From Candidatus Zixiibacteriota bacterium (GTDB taxonomy: Bacteria; Zixibacteria; MSB-5A5; GN15; JAAZOE01), in contig JAGLON010000012.1 of assembly GCA_023138975.1 (NCBI GenBank), positions 1-64,000 of the forward strand: 64,000 nucleotides of DNA, read 5' to 3'. The notes below the pieces were generated by a model. That model saw only the letters and a program-made list of their open reading frames with translations, had not been told where the DNA came from and did no database searches. A program made the position numbers and the translations under genes. Shown here in pieces: positions 46,545 to 55,849 of the stretch. Positions within the stretch are counted from its first letter, which is position 1. Every line of letters begins with the position of its first letter.

Positions 46545-47750
46545 AGATTTTTTTATCCGCACTGTGCTTTGCATAACAAGCTCAGCTCTGGGTTTTAAGA
46601 ACTCCTGTACTTCTCTCGGCAGTTTAAGCTCATTGAATGCTTTTTGCAAACTGCGTATATTCAGAGAAGAATATCCATCGTATAACCCCGATGATTTAAT
46701 CATATCAGTAACTTCTTCATAGGTTTTTTTATTGGCCGTCTTTGTCGGCAGTTTGCGAATTTTGGATATGGAGATTGAAACGCCCTCGTCATCACTTCCG
46801 TCAATAAAACGACTTGATTCCGACTCTGCATATTTGGTCAGAACGCTTTTGAGTTCATCCAGTCGATCCATGATTTCCTTTTTGTGGGCATTAAGTAAAA
46901 TATACTCATCAACCAACCCCGTTGTTTCCTCAGTTGAAACAAGCGGAATTTCCGTCTGCTCAGATTCAACACGACCAGTACCGCCCTTAGCCGGACAAAT
47001 GTCTTTGTACTCGCACCAGCTACACAGCATTGTTTCATTCGCGGGAAAATTATTCAGCTCGACTGCGTCCTCTATCTGCTGTATCTTATGGATATATACG
47101 CTTCTGAGTTCCTCAAGCTGTTCATCGCTGCGCTGGGAAACAAGCGGAGTATCAAACTGCAGAAAATGCCAGATCAGTTCAATGCCGTTATTATTTGGCC
47201 ACATTTCATTTACGGCCATCTGATATAAGGCTAACTGAGCCTCCTTATCAATTTCTGATTGTGCAGGAAGATTTCCGCTTGTCTTATAATCCTGTATTTT
47301 TATCTTCCCGGATGAATCTCGCGAAATGCGGTCGATATAGCCCTGCAATTTGTACCGGCCGTCACCATCCAGAGAAAACACAACCCGCCGTTCAAGACCA
47401 AGAGTAATTTCCTGGCCAAAAGGAAAGTACCGGGCATGATACTCGCGCAGTCCTTTCAGTCCAATAGCATAATAGTCAGCGGCTGTCATATTTTCTTTTA
47501 CTATTAAGAGATTGTCCGGAAGATTATCATCCCATAGCCTTTTAAATATCGCTTCCAACTCACCCATTTCGGGTGGCTTACCAACCTTTACAAGATGGTA
47601 GCACTGTTCCAGGGCTTCATGCGACATAGATCCCATGAAAGCCTCGACGCCGGAAATCTTCTCAATCGGAGGCTTATCTAAATATTTAAATTTGTACTGC
47701 CTGGGGCAGTTGAAAAAAGTTCCTATGCGGGAATATGAATATAACGGCAT
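46527..47750 (-). CDS. PD-(D/E)XK nuclease with iron-sulfur cysteines (RecB/AddB/Cas4-like)
   Basis: The 407-residue protein starts SRIGTFFNCPRQYKFKYL, where Cys near residue 14 is the first cluster ligand. The catalytic motif is GYIDRIS, then IQDYKTSG. Three further cysteines, CSWCEYKDIC near residue 240, complete a four-Cys cluster as in AddB and Cas4. The C-terminal 130 residues are helical. No helicase gene is adjacent, so it is not an AddAB operon, and no CRISPR array is present. It probably acts in repair or recombination alone or with unlinked partners. Confidence 0.88.
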   Translation of the reverse strand: MPLYSYSRIGTFFNCPRQYKFKYLDKPPIEKISGVEAFMGSMSHEALEQCYHLVKVGKPPEMGELEAIFKRLWDDNLPDNLLIVKENMTAADYYAIGLKGLREYHARYFPFGQEITLGLERRVVFSLDGDGRYKLQGYIDRISRDSSGKIKIQDYKTSGNLPAQSEIDKEAQLALYQMAVNEMWPNNNGIELIWHFLQFDTPLVSQRSDEQLEELRSVYIHKIQQIEDAVELNNFPANETMLCSWCEYKDICPAKGGTGRVESEQTEIPLVSTEETTGLVDEYILLNAHKKEIMDRLDELKSVLTKYAESESSRFIDGSDDEGVSISISKIRKLPTKTANKKTYEEVTDMIKSSGLYDGYSSLNIRSLQKAFNELKLPREVQEFLKPRAELVMQSTVRIKKSKKNAG

Positions 47751-47814
47751 TAATTCTCCATTAGGTGAGATACTATCATTGAAATATGTTAAGGGAATGA
47801 ACTCTGCGGAGCAA

Positions 47815-47859
47815 TAAAAAACCCCCGGCTGCGAATGGAAGTTTACGGTAAGCCGGGGG
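47815..47859 (-). terminator. Intrinsic terminator of the outer-membrane protein gene
   Basis: CCCCCGGCT (47822-47830) and AGCCGGGGG (47851-47859) form a nine-base GC-rich stem. Read on the minus strand, a run of U follows (A-run at 47816-47821). Confidence 0.8.
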
Positions 47860-47882
47860 AAATTGCAGCGCTATATTTTTAA

Positions 47883-48479
47883 TTAAGGAAAGGAGAAGTA
47901 AATTCCGCCCGTCCAATTATTGTATGAGATATCTTCATCCGGAAGATTTATCCGGCCGACACGACTTTCGACAAACAGACCGCAAGGTATTGAAGGAAGA
48001 TTGAACTTTGCTCCTGCAATTGCATGGTATCCAAAATAGGTTGCTATCTCGGGAATTTTCACGCCATTTGATTCCAGTGAAATGGACCGGGGACGAAAAT
48101 ACTCATGTGAAAACGAATGCGTACCCGCCCCTCCCCCTGCATAAAACCGGGCAAATGACAACGTCATCGGATATACCAGAGAGGCAGAGACTGTTATGTC
48201 ACGTGTCTTAAAATCAAAACTCTGGCCTGCAATCGTGTAGTTTTTTTCCTGCCAGGTGTAATCCATGGAAACGATTAAGTCTATAACCGGTGGCGACTTG
48301 ATATACAAATGCGCACCTATCAATCCCTCTTTTTTAAGATTATCCTTGGGTAAGATTAGTCCCGGATAGGAGAAGTTATCGACCACCCCGCCTTTCAGAG
48401 CAATCTCTATACCATTTGCCGCCCAGGAATTGGCCGCAAACGACAGTATAACTCCGAATACTATTAACGCCTTTTTCAT
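47883..48479 (-). CDS. Outer-membrane beta-barrel protein
   Basis: The start at ATG 48479 follows GGAGG at eight bases (a frame two codons longer begins at 48485). The 198-residue protein has a signal peptide ending NSWAAN and then alternating hydrophobic strands such as LIGAHLYIKSPPVIDLIVSM, DITVSASLVYPM and ARFYAGGGAGTHSF, ending in the aromatic residue of YFSFP. This is the look of an OmpW/porin-like small barrel (OMP_b-brl). Function is unknown. Confidence 0.8.
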   Translation of the reverse strand: MKKALIVFGVILSFAANSWAANGIEIALKGGVVDNFSYPGLILPKDNLKKEGLIGAHLYIKSPPVIDLIVSMDYTWQEKNYTIAGQSFDFKTRDITVSASLVYPMTLSFARFYAGGGAGTHSFSHEYFRPRSISLESNGVKIPEIATYFGYHAIAGAKFNLPSIPCGLFVESRVGRINLPDEDISYNNWTGGIYFSFP

Positions 48480-48561
48480 ATCCATCCTCCATTACTTGTA
48501 TCGGAAAGATGAATGAGAAATTAACGTGTGATGCGATTAACGTAGGCGAGGGTTTTAAGTA

Positions 48562-49557
48562 CTACTGAATAGATGCAAATCGACGATACTCAAGTTCATT
48601 ATCGACGAAGCTGATTATTTTTTCTGCTGCTGCGCTGTAACTGTCCCGAGCAACTTTTATGTAATACGGGTTAATCCGTTTATTGTCAGCCGCTAGGTCA
48701 AAGCCGTTGGCTATGATAGGGAATCCCGCTGAGCGGGCACGTATGGCGAAGAAGGGTGTCAAGCCTCCCGGCGTAAGCAGCAGCAAGGTATCGGCCAGAG
48801 AGAACTTATCGGTGGCATCAATTTCACGACTCAATTGATTTACAGTAAAAGAGTGATGGTGTACGGATTTAGTAAAACTGATTGAGCTTTCTGGTAAGAA
48901 AGTAAGACAATGAAATTCGGCGCGCGGGTATTTTTGCTTGACCAATTCATGAGTTCGATAGGCCAGCGAGAGTATCCGGGGATCCTCAAAATCCCCATAG
49001 ACCAGAACTATCGGAACCGCCTTGTTTTTTTGAAATGTTTTGTAATCTCCGGTATTAACATGCTCCAAGCGACAACTTACGGAAATTGACGACTTCCCCG
49101 GTAATTCTCGTACGGAAATATCGCCATATTCTATAGCTCCACTAATGACACGCAAAAGAGAATCCTTATCATTATTGCTCGTCTTTAAAAATCGATAATC
49201 ATGAAGAATAATCTGTTTACCTAATAACCGTCCAATGATAGCAGCAGTAAGACTGAAAATTCTATTAAATTTGTCTGACACTACATATATATCAAAACTA
49301 CCACACATCGACCCAAAACTGATTGCGGTGACTATAAATTTAAATAAGTTTTTAATATAGCCAAATGGGTAAGACGGATTAATATCATATATCAGGTAGG
49401 GTGTCTTGTCATCATTAATTACTCTTATCCCAATGAGAATTTCCGAGACTATATCCTGAGGAATAACACACAGTTTCCGCTTCTGCTGAAACCTGAGTTT
49501 TGCTAACCTTCGCCCGGTATTTTTCAAGGCTATTTTTTCAAGCAGGCTATAGTACAT
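48562..49557 (-). CDS. Probable glycosyltransferase
   Basis: The 331-residue protein has a GT-B-like look: an N-terminal Rossmann half with PYLIYDINPSYPFGYIK and GRLLGKQIILHDYR, and a second half with PIVLVYGDFEDPRILSLAY and LLLTPGGLTPFFAI, the latter resembling the nucleotide-binding end of GT4 enzymes (a G-rich loop and an acidic residue). No donor or acceptor can be predicted. It lies upstream of no other sugar gene. It may also be an unusual non-catalytic member. Confidence 0.6.
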   Translation of the reverse strand: MYYSLLEKIALKNTGRRLAKLRFQQKRKLCVIPQDIVSEILIGIRVINDDKTPYLIYDINPSYPFGYIKNLFKFIVTAISFGSMCGSFDIYVVSDKFNRIFSLTAAIIGRLLGKQIILHDYRFLKTSNNDKDSLLRVISGAIEYGDISVRELPGKSSISVSCRLEHVNTGDYKTFQKNKAVPIVLVYGDFEDPRILSLAYRTHELVKQKYPRAEFHCLTFLPESSISFTKSVHHHSFTVNQLSREIDATDKFSLADTLLLLTPGGLTPFFAIRARSAGFPIIANGFDLAADNKRINPYYIKVARDSYSAAAEKIISFVDNELEYRRFASIQ

Positions 49558-49611
49558 ATTACTTATTCTGTTCTATCATCTATTATACACTTAGACATCT
49601 TCAGCTTCCAC

Positions 49612-50421
49612 CTAATTAATAAATCTAAATACCGCGATTTCAGGCCGAGACATAAACCGTAACGGAATTTGTGATGTCCCAATTCCTCTATTCGAATAAA
49701 TGATTTTCCCCTCTCGACCAAAAAAACCTTCAAGATACACATCTGACACATAGCTGGTACGGTTATCATACAAGGGGCCAAACAAGGGCAAAACAATCTG
49801 CCCGCCATGCAAATGCCCGCTAAGTATCAATTCGACTCCGGTAGAATCTATCATTTCGATAGATGCCGGTGCATGCGAGAGGACGATGCGCCGATGTGAG
49901 GCCGTTAATCCTTTTACCGCGAGATAATAATTATCATGCCAGTTAGTATTGTCGCCTACTCCCACGATGTAGCAGGTATCCAAGCCATTATACAATTCTA
50001 CCGTTTCATTGTCCAATATCATTATCCCGCAAGTATTGAAAATTGTCTCGATATCCTCTTGTCCGCAGTAATCATTATTACCCCAGATCGCTATCACGGT
50101 AGATATCCCGGACAGTTTTTGAAAAAACGGCAGAAGGATATCGGTATTTACGGTATCTTCGACATAATCCCCGGTCATGACTATCAAAGCCGGATTGATA
50201 TCTTCGATACTCTCCAAAAGAAGTGTTTCCCGCCAGCCCAAGCCGGTAATATGAAGATCCGTGATATGCACAATGACATCGTCTTTAAAAAAGGAACTGA
50301 GCTTACTGGAAACGACTTCACGATAGGCCACCTGAAGAATATGTGTTTCAACGGCATAAATAACTGCGAGAAGTAGCAGGGTCGTCAGGATAAGAAAGCG
50401 GCATGTATTAGCGACGTTCAT
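49612..50421 (-). CDS. Membrane-anchored metallophosphoesterase (YkuE/YaeI-like)
   Basis: One N-terminal membrane segment (LTTLLLLAVIYAV) precedes a calcineurin-like phosphoesterase domain. All five motifs are present: ITDLHITG, VMTGDYVED, IWGNNDY, RRIVLSHAP and LSGHLHGGQ. The order and spacing match the YkuE/YaeI family, which acts on lipid-anchored substrates at the membrane. It overlaps the upstream unknown gene by 14 bases, so the two are translationally coupled. Confidence 0.87.
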   Translation of the reverse strand: MNVANTCRFLILTTLLLLAVIYAVETHILQVAYREVVSSKLSSFFKDDVIVHITDLHITGLGWRETLLLESIEDINPALIVMTGDYVEDTVNTDILLPFFQKLSGISTVIAIWGNNDYCGQEDIETIFNTCGIMILDNETVELYNGLDTCYIVGVGDNTNWHDNYYLAVKGLTASHRRIVLSHAPASIEMIDSTGVELILSGHLHGGQIVLPLFGPLYDNRTSYVSDVYLEGFFGREGKIIYSNRGIGTSQIPLRFMSRPEIAVFRFIN

Positions 50422-51028
50422 AGCGGCTCACTTCTATAGATTGAAGACAAAGTGATATTTGCTTCCGCGAATTTATAACAATTGATATCGGTTGCCGCAA
50501 CGGAAGCATTCCGTAAGCTTTCTTAAAAGTATCAAGCGGAATTGAAACCACTGCATAACCATCAATCACTGTACTATATTTGATGTATAAATCGGCATAA
50601 TCGTTGGGGAGTGTGCCAATAAAACCGGATATTCGCTCCGGGTAGTAATCATCAAAGGATAACGATACATACAATGTATCATAGCGGCTCCATTCTCCGG
50701 GAATATCCGCTGTTTTAATAACTATTGTATCCAGTTGGTCGGCAGTTATACAAAAGCCATCTATATCTCCCACTGAAATATGTATATTGCTCGTCAACCC
50801 GCCCACTGCGATTTTTGGAATATTGGCTCTATCGGCGGCATCGAAAAGTGCTAAAGTGTCGGGATAAAATGCCTCGTGCTGAGGCCGTTTGTAAAAAGTA
50901 TAGTCATTTAACGTTCTGGGACCGGGAACCGAATCCGAGTCCGCACGCATGAGAATAAAACCAACTAATATAAAATTAATAAATAGAAGTAAAACAATCG
51001 ATCGTTTTTTTAGACTCATTTTATCCAT
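50408..51028 (-). CDS. Membrane-anchored protein of unknown function
   Basis: The 206-residue protein has an N-terminal signal anchor (SIVLLLFINFILVGFILM) and a beta-rich extracytoplasmic part with DTLYVSLSFDDYYPERISGF and AVVSIPLDTFKKAYG, which looks like a carbohydrate-binding or jelly-roll fold. It has no recognised motif. It is followed by the coupled phosphoesterase (14-base overlap), which suggests a shared process at the membrane. Confidence 0.65.
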   Translation of the reverse strand: MDKMSLKKRSIVLLLFINFILVGFILMRADSDSVPGPRTLNDYTFYKRPQHEAFYPDTLALFDAADRANIPKIAVGGLTSNIHISVGDIDGFCITADQLDTIVIKTADIPGEWSRYDTLYVSLSFDDYYPERISGFIGTLPNDYADLYIKYSTVIDGYAVVSIPLDTFKKAYGMLPLRQPISIVINSRKQISLCLQSIEVSRYERR

Positions 51029-51101
51029 TTTTATTTATACAAAAATTGACAACTGAATCAGTTAAGTGATTGTAGTGAGATTATTCAAGATTTAAATAAA
51101 A

Positions 51102-51330
51102 AAAATCAGCCTACCCCTAGCCTGCAGGCTGATTTTCCTAAATGTATCTATTACGTCTTTGAGCTTCCCCTCTGTTAGCTCGCTTCCGCGTCCCCCTTTG
51201 GTGTCCCTGGCAAAATCCCGGTGTTTAGCCCCTTCTTTAGCCCCCTGTGCGGGATTTCACTTGAATATTACTATGGCATAAATCATGCCGGAATGAAAAA
51301 TTATCTTTGACAGATAATTAGTCCATTATA
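51102..51330 (-). ncRNA. Candidate structured RNA with its own intrinsic terminator
   Basis: Between the end of the 50408 gene's upstream region and the cysK terminator there is a minus-strand segment of about 230 bases with no plausible ORF but strong folding potential. It has hairpins AATTATCT...AGATAATT, GGCAT...ATGCC, AAATCCCG...CGGGATTT (51216-51223 with 51249-51256), a GGAA tetraloop in CGCGGAAGCG, GAGCT...AGCTC, and finally AAAATCAGCCT...AGGCTGATTTT (11-base stem) followed by eight U. GGGGCTAAA occurs twice in tandem. A TATAAT box on the minus strand at 51325-51330 could start it, though with a poor -35. No known RNA family is recognised. Confidence 0.5.
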
Positions 51331-51360
51331 TGTAATTGTAAGACTACGAGTTATGACGCT

Positions 51361-51391
51361 AAAAAAATAACCCGCCAAAGCTTTGGCGGGT
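51361..51391 (-). terminator. Intrinsic terminator after cysK
   Basis: ACCCGCCAAAG (51370-51380) and CTTTGGCGGGT (51381-51391) form a perfect 11-base inverted repeat; the central bases would open as the loop. On the minus strand a U-rich tail (A-run 51361-51367) follows. Confidence 0.85.
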
Positions 51392-51456
51392 CAATAAAAT
51401 ATTAAAGTGTTTCACCTGGAAACAGTATCAGTGTTTCACATTGCTATAATGAAACA

Positions 51457-52395
51457 TTAATCGGCATCTATTTCGGTATAAGTCGGTGTCGATAGGTACC
51501 TCTCACCAGTATCACAAATGATTGTGACAACAGTTTTATTCTTGTTCTCAGGGCGCGCGGCGATTTTTAGAGCGGCCGCCACATTGGCTCCGGAGGATAT
51601 ACCGGCCAGAAACCCTTCCTCTCTGACAATCCTGCGGGTTACCTCTATTGCTTCTTCGTTGGTAATAGTCATAATCTCGTCAATTAAACTCATATCAAGA
51701 ATATCCGGCTTAAACCCGCCTCCTATTCCCTGAATCGGGTGTGGTCCCTTCTCGCCCTTTGATAAAAACGCCGATGCGGCCGGTTCGACAGCGATAGCCT
51801 TAAAACTCGGTTTTTGGGGCTTAATAAAAGAAGCTATACCAGTAATAGTTCCACCTGTGCCGACACCGCTGACGATGTAATCCACTTTGCCATCCGTGTC
51901 GTCCCAAATCTCCGGACCGGTGGTCGCTTTATGAATCGCCGGGTTGGCAGGATTATTGAACTGCTGAAGGATTAAAGCGTTATTATATTTGTGACCTAAT
52001 TCTTCGGCAGCGGAAATTGCTCCGCTCATACCTTCGGCTCCGGGCGTTAAAACAATTTCAGCGCCAAATGCTTTTAATAGGTTCCTTCTTTCTACTGACA
52101 TCGTATCCGGCATGGTCAATATCAGCCGATAGCCCTTTATCGCACAGATAAAGGCTAATGCAATACCGGTGTTACCTGAAGTTGGCTCAATGATAACTGT
52201 CTCTTTATTTAGCTTCCCATCTTTCTCAGCGGCTTCAATCATCGCTTTTCCAATACGATCTTTGACCGATGAGGCGGGATTAAATGATTCCATTTTACCT
52301 AAAACTCGGCCCGGCAAACCCCTGGCAATTACGTCTAAGGCGACTAAAGGTGTCCGGCCAATAAGTTCATCAATACTTGAAGCGATCTTTTGCAT
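51457..52395 (-). CDS. cysK: Cysteine synthase A
   Basis: CysK combines O-acetylserine with sulfide to form cysteine. PLP lysine K45 is in [11 protein letters not shown], the substrate loop [12 protein letters not shown] is near residues 70-80, and the phosphate-binding loop [10 protein letters not shown] near 177-186. The 312 residues are normal. It starts 9 bases after the stop of the Rrf2 gene, so the two form an operon. In Bacillus CysK also acts as a co-repressor protein for CymR, and the operon layout here suggests a similar complex. Confidence 0.95.
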   Translation of the reverse strand: MQKIASSIDELIGRTPLVALDVIARGLPGRVLGKMESFNPASSVKDRIGKAMIEAAEKDGKLNKETVIIEPTSGNTGIALAFICAIKGYRLILTMPDTMSVERRNLLKAFGAEIVLTPGAEGMSGAISAAEELGHKYNNALILQQFNNPANPAIHKATTGPEIWDDTDGKVDYIVSGVGTGGTITGIASFIKPQKPSFKAIAVEPAASAFLSKGEKGPHPIQGIGGGFKPDILDMSLIDEIMTITNEEAIEVTRRIVREEGFLAGISSGANVAAALKIAARPENKNKTVVTIICDTGERYLSTPTYTEIDAD

Positions 52396-52404
52396 AATTC
52401 CCTC

Positions 52405-52827
52405 TTAGATGTAGTACATTTGTTCATCCATATCGGCCTTTTGCAAAAGATCCTCAATCGAAGTCTCCTGCAAATAAGCGACAAGGTTTTTTTCAGCCTT
52501 ATTCCAAAATTCTGCTACGGCCATTTCAATTTTGTTGTTTTCATTCGTTTCGTGAGAGGATATGAACGTAATTCGTCCTTCCAAAGCAGTAATTACATCA
52601 AGAGCGGTAATACCCGAAGCGGCTTTAACAAGAAAGTAGCCTCCCAGTTTTCCGCGATTGGAATTGATCAACCGAGCCTTTTTCAATTGGGAAAGAAGCA
52701 GTTCCAGGTAGCGAACCGGCACATTTTGAGAAACAGAAATCACTTTGGCCTGAATCGGCCCCTTTCCGGCATTCTGAGCGAGAAAGATCATCGCTTTTAA
52801 ACCATAGTGTGCTTTTGCTGAAAACAT
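52405..52827 (-). CDS. Rrf2-family regulator, CymR-like
   Basis: The 140-residue protein has the winged helix-turn-helix of Rrf2 (AKAHYGLKAMIFLAQ, then VPVRYLELLLSQLKKARLI and SNRGKLGGYFLVK). It has no cysteine at all, so it cannot hold an iron-sulfur cluster like IscR, RsrR or NsrR. This resembles CymR, the master regulator of cysteine metabolism that senses O-acetylserine through CysK. The adjacent cysK supports this. Its operator has not been identified. Confidence 0.8.
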   Translation of the reverse strand: MFSAKAHYGLKAMIFLAQNAGKGPIQAKVISVSQNVPVRYLELLLSQLKKARLINSNRGKLGGYFLVKAASGITALDVITALEGRITFISSHETNENNKIEMAVAEFWNKAEKNLVAYLQETSIEDLLQKADMDEQMYYI

Positions 52828-53091
52828 AGCGCCCCTTCCATTTAATAGAAAACCACTCCACCCAAAACCATGAACAACATGGATTAACAGGCATTCTTAC
52901 TATTTAAAGAAGACTGTACGGCAGTTCAGTTATACAATTTCTGGTATATATACGGAATCGACTGTTTTATAATGAGACTTTTTTTATCTTAATTTATATC
53001 GGAAATTAGGTGTTAACAAATTATGAAGCCGGTCTGGCTCGCTTATTTAAATCCATTTGTACAATAATCCAGACAACAAACGAAACAGTAA

Positions 53092-53880
53092 TCACTTTCT
53101 TACCCCGAACCAAATCTGCCGAGTTGAATCGGCTGTCAATGCAGCGCCGTCGTATTCTCCGATAACTCCCCAGGCCGTTAACCCGGCACTTTTTATCATG
53201 GAGCCGAACGTCTCAGGACTGTACAAACGAACATCTTCAATGAGTTTTTTCGTACCTTTGCGGTCAGTAATGGTCGTTATTTTTTGAATCCGCCCTCGAT
53301 AAATACGCCGCGTTTCGTCGACCTCCGCCTTTCCGTTAGGCCCATTGGCAATTCGGGAGGAATGAGAGACAAGATTGTTTTCCAACCATAGGGGATTCGG
53401 CAAATCGATCCACCACCACCCGCCCGGTTTTAAGGATTTCTGTATATTAGCCAGAACTTTCCTATCATCCGATTTTTTGGGGAAATAACCGAAGGAGGTA
53501 AACCACATCATGGCACCATCGAATCGTTCCCTAAACTCTATTTGCCTCATATCCTTATTAAGAAAAACTGCCTTATAGCCTTTACTCTTAAGCTTTGCAC
53601 GGGCGGTTTTCAGTAATGTTTTAGATAAATCGACTCCGGTTACGCAGGCTCCTTTTGAAGCCATGGCCAGCATGTGCCGTCCGGCACCGCAGGCGATATC
53701 AAGGACATGTTGCCCCTTGACATAGGGCAGTAGTTTCAACGCGGTGCGAACCTGCTGTTTCGCTTCACCATCGCTGCGATGAGTGTAGAGCCATAAGTAA
53801 TCGTTTGTAAACGATTCTCGAAACCACTCATTATGTTTAACTTTGCCTGTAGTTTTGTTTTGCGTCATTGAAATTCTCAC
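53092..53880 (-). CDS. SAM-dependent methyltransferase
   Basis: The 262-residue protein has the class I methyltransferase motif VLDIACGAGRHMLAMA near residues 57-72, followed by VTGVDLSKTLL and the substrate-side MMWFTSFGYF. No specific family signature is seen. The start is either GTG 53880 or ATG 53868. It stands alone on its strand between two gaps. The substrate is unknown. Confidence 0.8.
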   Translation of the reverse strand: MRISMTQNKTTGKVKHNEWFRESFTNDYLWLYTHRSDGEAKQQVRTALKLLPYVKGQHVLDIACGAGRHMLAMASKGACVTGVDLSKTLLKTARAKLKSKGYKAVFLNKDMRQIEFRERFDGAMMWFTSFGYFPKKSDDRKVLANIQKSLKPGGWWWIDLPNPLWLENNLVSHSSRIANGPNGKAEVDETRRIYRGRIQKITTITDRKGTKKLIEDVRLYSPETFGSMIKSAGLTAWGVIGEYDGAALTADSTRQIWFGVRK

Positions 53881-54301
53881 ATATGTTCGATTGACTCTAA
53901 AATTAGCCTCAGCCTTCCAATCCTGTGCTTACCAGTAATATCGTTAACTTATAATAAACTTCGATCGAACCAGAGGCCATACTTTTTTTATATATTTATC
54001 AAACTTAGAGATAATTCTCAAACTGAAACAGGAACTCCCAGGCTCAGGAAACGACGCTGGCGAATGCATGATAAGGCAATGTATCCCTTGATGTTGCAAC
54101 AAGAAACCTGCGCCAAGTCAGCACTTTACCACATAACTGGAAGAAGAAATAGATGAGATATTCCTGCTATCACAAACATTCCAATTTCCCCAACGTATTT
54201 ACATTGAATTTAGCTAAGAATTTTGCGGTAAATATTAAAAGGGACGTTCTATTTGCCGATACAATAAAATAGATTTTAATATCCTTAATAAAGAGGTTGG
54301 T
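53881..54301. other. Gene-free region
   Basis: No ORF or clear terminator is visible in 421 bases. A weak plus-strand promoter may exist at 54253-54280 (TTGCCG, 16-base spacer, TTTAAT), facing the gene at 54302. The minus strand has a TTATAA box near 53950 that could serve the methyltransferase gene. Confidence 0.4.
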
Positions 54302-54790
54302 ATGGCTAAAGAAATTAAACGCAATAATTGGTCACGGTTTTGTAAACGCTTCTCGTCCGCCAACCAGTACCGTAGGACCACCTTGCAAACCAGAGGTTCT
54401 GCCGATAAAGGTTCTGTTTCCGTTGAGCCGTTCATGGGTGTTGCCCTCTCCAAGAAAGGCCGTCTCATAGACGGTATTCAGTTCTTTTCTGGAAATTACA
54501 ACCCTGATAAGGTTGTCGAACCGGTAATGACTATTCATGATCCGGAGAAGATATTCCTTGATAAAGATGATAAAGGGCGCGATCGGAATCTGAATATCAA
54601 ATTGAAGGACGGTACCGAGGTAACTTTGGAAATATCAGGCGAACCGGAACCCGATAGACCGAAATATCTCACTGAAAAGATCGCTTATAGTATGTTTGAA
54701 AACCGGGGATATAAAATCGGACATGACCTGGGCGATTGGCTTGACGCTGAGAATAGAGTAAAACAGGCGGAGTCATCGCTGGCCGAATAG
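54302..54790 (+). CDS. DUF5335/DUF2934-type stress protein
   Basis: The 162-residue protein begins basic (MAKEIKRNNWSRFCKRFSS). A central beta domain (residues about 35-115) with FMGVALSKKGRLIDGIQFF and KDGTEVTLEISGEPEP resembles DUF5335. The C-terminal 35 residues, EKIAYSMFENRGYKIGHDL then DWLDAE, match DUF2934, a short helical hairpin. GAGG precedes ATG 54302. Proteins with these domains occur in stress-linked clusters of environmental bacteria; the function is unknown. Confidence 0.7.
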   Translation: MAKEIKRNNWSRFCKRFSSANQYRRTTLQTRGSADKGSVSVEPFMGVALSKKGRLIDGIQFFSGNYNPDKVVEPVMTIHDPEKIFLDKDDKGRDRNLNIKLKDGTEVTLEISGEPEPDRPKYLTEKIAYSMFENRGYKIGHDLGDWLDAENRVKQAESSLAE

Positions 54791-54929
54791 CAGAGTTATC
54801 TATCCAATCTTACTTATCTATGTGAGGTCGGTTTTGTACCGACCTCTCATTCACAAAAATGTGGCTTGTTTTTAACGCTTAATTCGTATTATCTGTATCA
54901 AAGGAATCACGAAAAGAGTGAGGATTAAT

Positions 54930-55508
54930 ATGTCGACCGATACAATTCAAAACAAAATATGCGAATTAGAAAAGAAAATTGCTAAAAAAAAGAAGAAACT
55001 AATCAAGTTAAAACAGCAACTCCCTGATGAAGAGATTGAAAATTACGAATTCAGAAACTGGCAGGGGCAGATAGTTACATTATCTGAGCTTTTTGGTGAT
55101 TCAGATGAATTGATCCTGATTCACAATATGGGTAAACGGTGTCCGTATTGTACCCTTTGGGCAGACGGATTCAACGGCATTGTCAATCACATGGAAAACC
55201 GAGCTGGATTTGTTGTTATTTCACCTGATGATCCAGATGTTCAAAAGGCATTCGCGACCGGCCGTGGCTGGAAATTCAAAATGGCCTCCTGTGCCGGAAC
55301 ATCTTTTGCCAAAGATCTGAATTTTATGGACGAAAAAGAAGCTTATTGGCCGGGAGTCTCGGCCCTATATAAAGATGACGCAGGTAAAATATTCCGCAGC
55401 GCGTATTCTTACTTCGGTCCCGGAGATGATTTCTGTTCAGCCTGGCCTTTCTTTGATCTTCTAAAGAAGGGAATAAATGAATGGCAACCGAAGTTCGAAT
55501 ATAAATAG
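54930..55508 (+). CDS. Thioredoxin-like protein, DUF899 family
   Basis: ATG 54930 follows GAGG and gives 192 residues; a frame four codons longer begins at 54918. The N-terminal 40 residues are a basic coiled coil (KKIAKKKKKLIKLKQQ). The body is a DUF899-type thioredoxin fold with a CPYC site in MGKRCPYCTLW and later SAWPFFDLL. Such proteins are thought to be thiol-dependent oxidoreductases. It lies between two small genes on the same strand and could be co-expressed with 55543-55848. Confidence 0.75.
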   Translation: MSTDTIQNKICELEKKIAKKKKKLIKLKQQLPDEEIENYEFRNWQGQIVTLSELFGDSDELILIHNMGKRCPYCTLWADGFNGIVNHMENRAGFVVISPDDPDVQKAFATGRGWKFKMASCAGTSFAKDLNFMDEKEAYWPGVSALYKDDAGKIFRSAYSYFGPGDDFCSAWPFFDLLKKGINEWQPKFEYK

Positions 55509-55542
55509 TCTTACAGGGCAATAAATATAAGGCAACTCAATT

Positions 55543-55848
55543 ATGCTGTCTGAAAAAGAATACCAGAGAATCAAGCAATATTTAGAGGAAACGCTGGGGC
55601 ATCCAATAAAAAGTAAGCGAATTGCCGCCATCGGTGTTAATCCGCTATATCATGGTCAGAATAAACGTACCATTCAAGTTGGAAGCCATTATGCTGATCT
55701 GGAACCAGATTCGCCTTCTGAACAGGTAATTGCGATATTCGAAACAAAATTATTTTGTGTAGTGACCGAGGGGCGCGGCAACGGTGAAGGACTCCCCTAT
55801 TTATTTACCCGCGAAACCGTCTATGATGTCATGACGAAAGAGACATAA
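55543..55848 (+). CDS. Hypothetical small protein
   Basis: The 101-residue protein has no signal peptide. It is mixed alpha/beta with SKRIAAIGVNPLYHGQNKR and later EQVIAIFETKLFCVVTEGRG. I recognise no family. The gene follows the DUF899 gene by about 35 bases and converges with the M28 gene one base after its stop. Confidence 0.55.
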   Translation: MLSEKEYQRIKQYLEETLGHPIKSKRIAAIGVNPLYHGQNKRTIQVGSHYADLEPDSPSEQVIAIFETKLFCVVTEGRGNGEGLPYLFTRETVYDVMTKET

Positions 55849-55849
55849 G

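Noticed and set aside
46527..47750. Cas4 of a CRISPR system
   Set aside because: The Fe-S PD-(D/E)XK protein has no other cas gene or array nearby, so a general repair nuclease is more likely.
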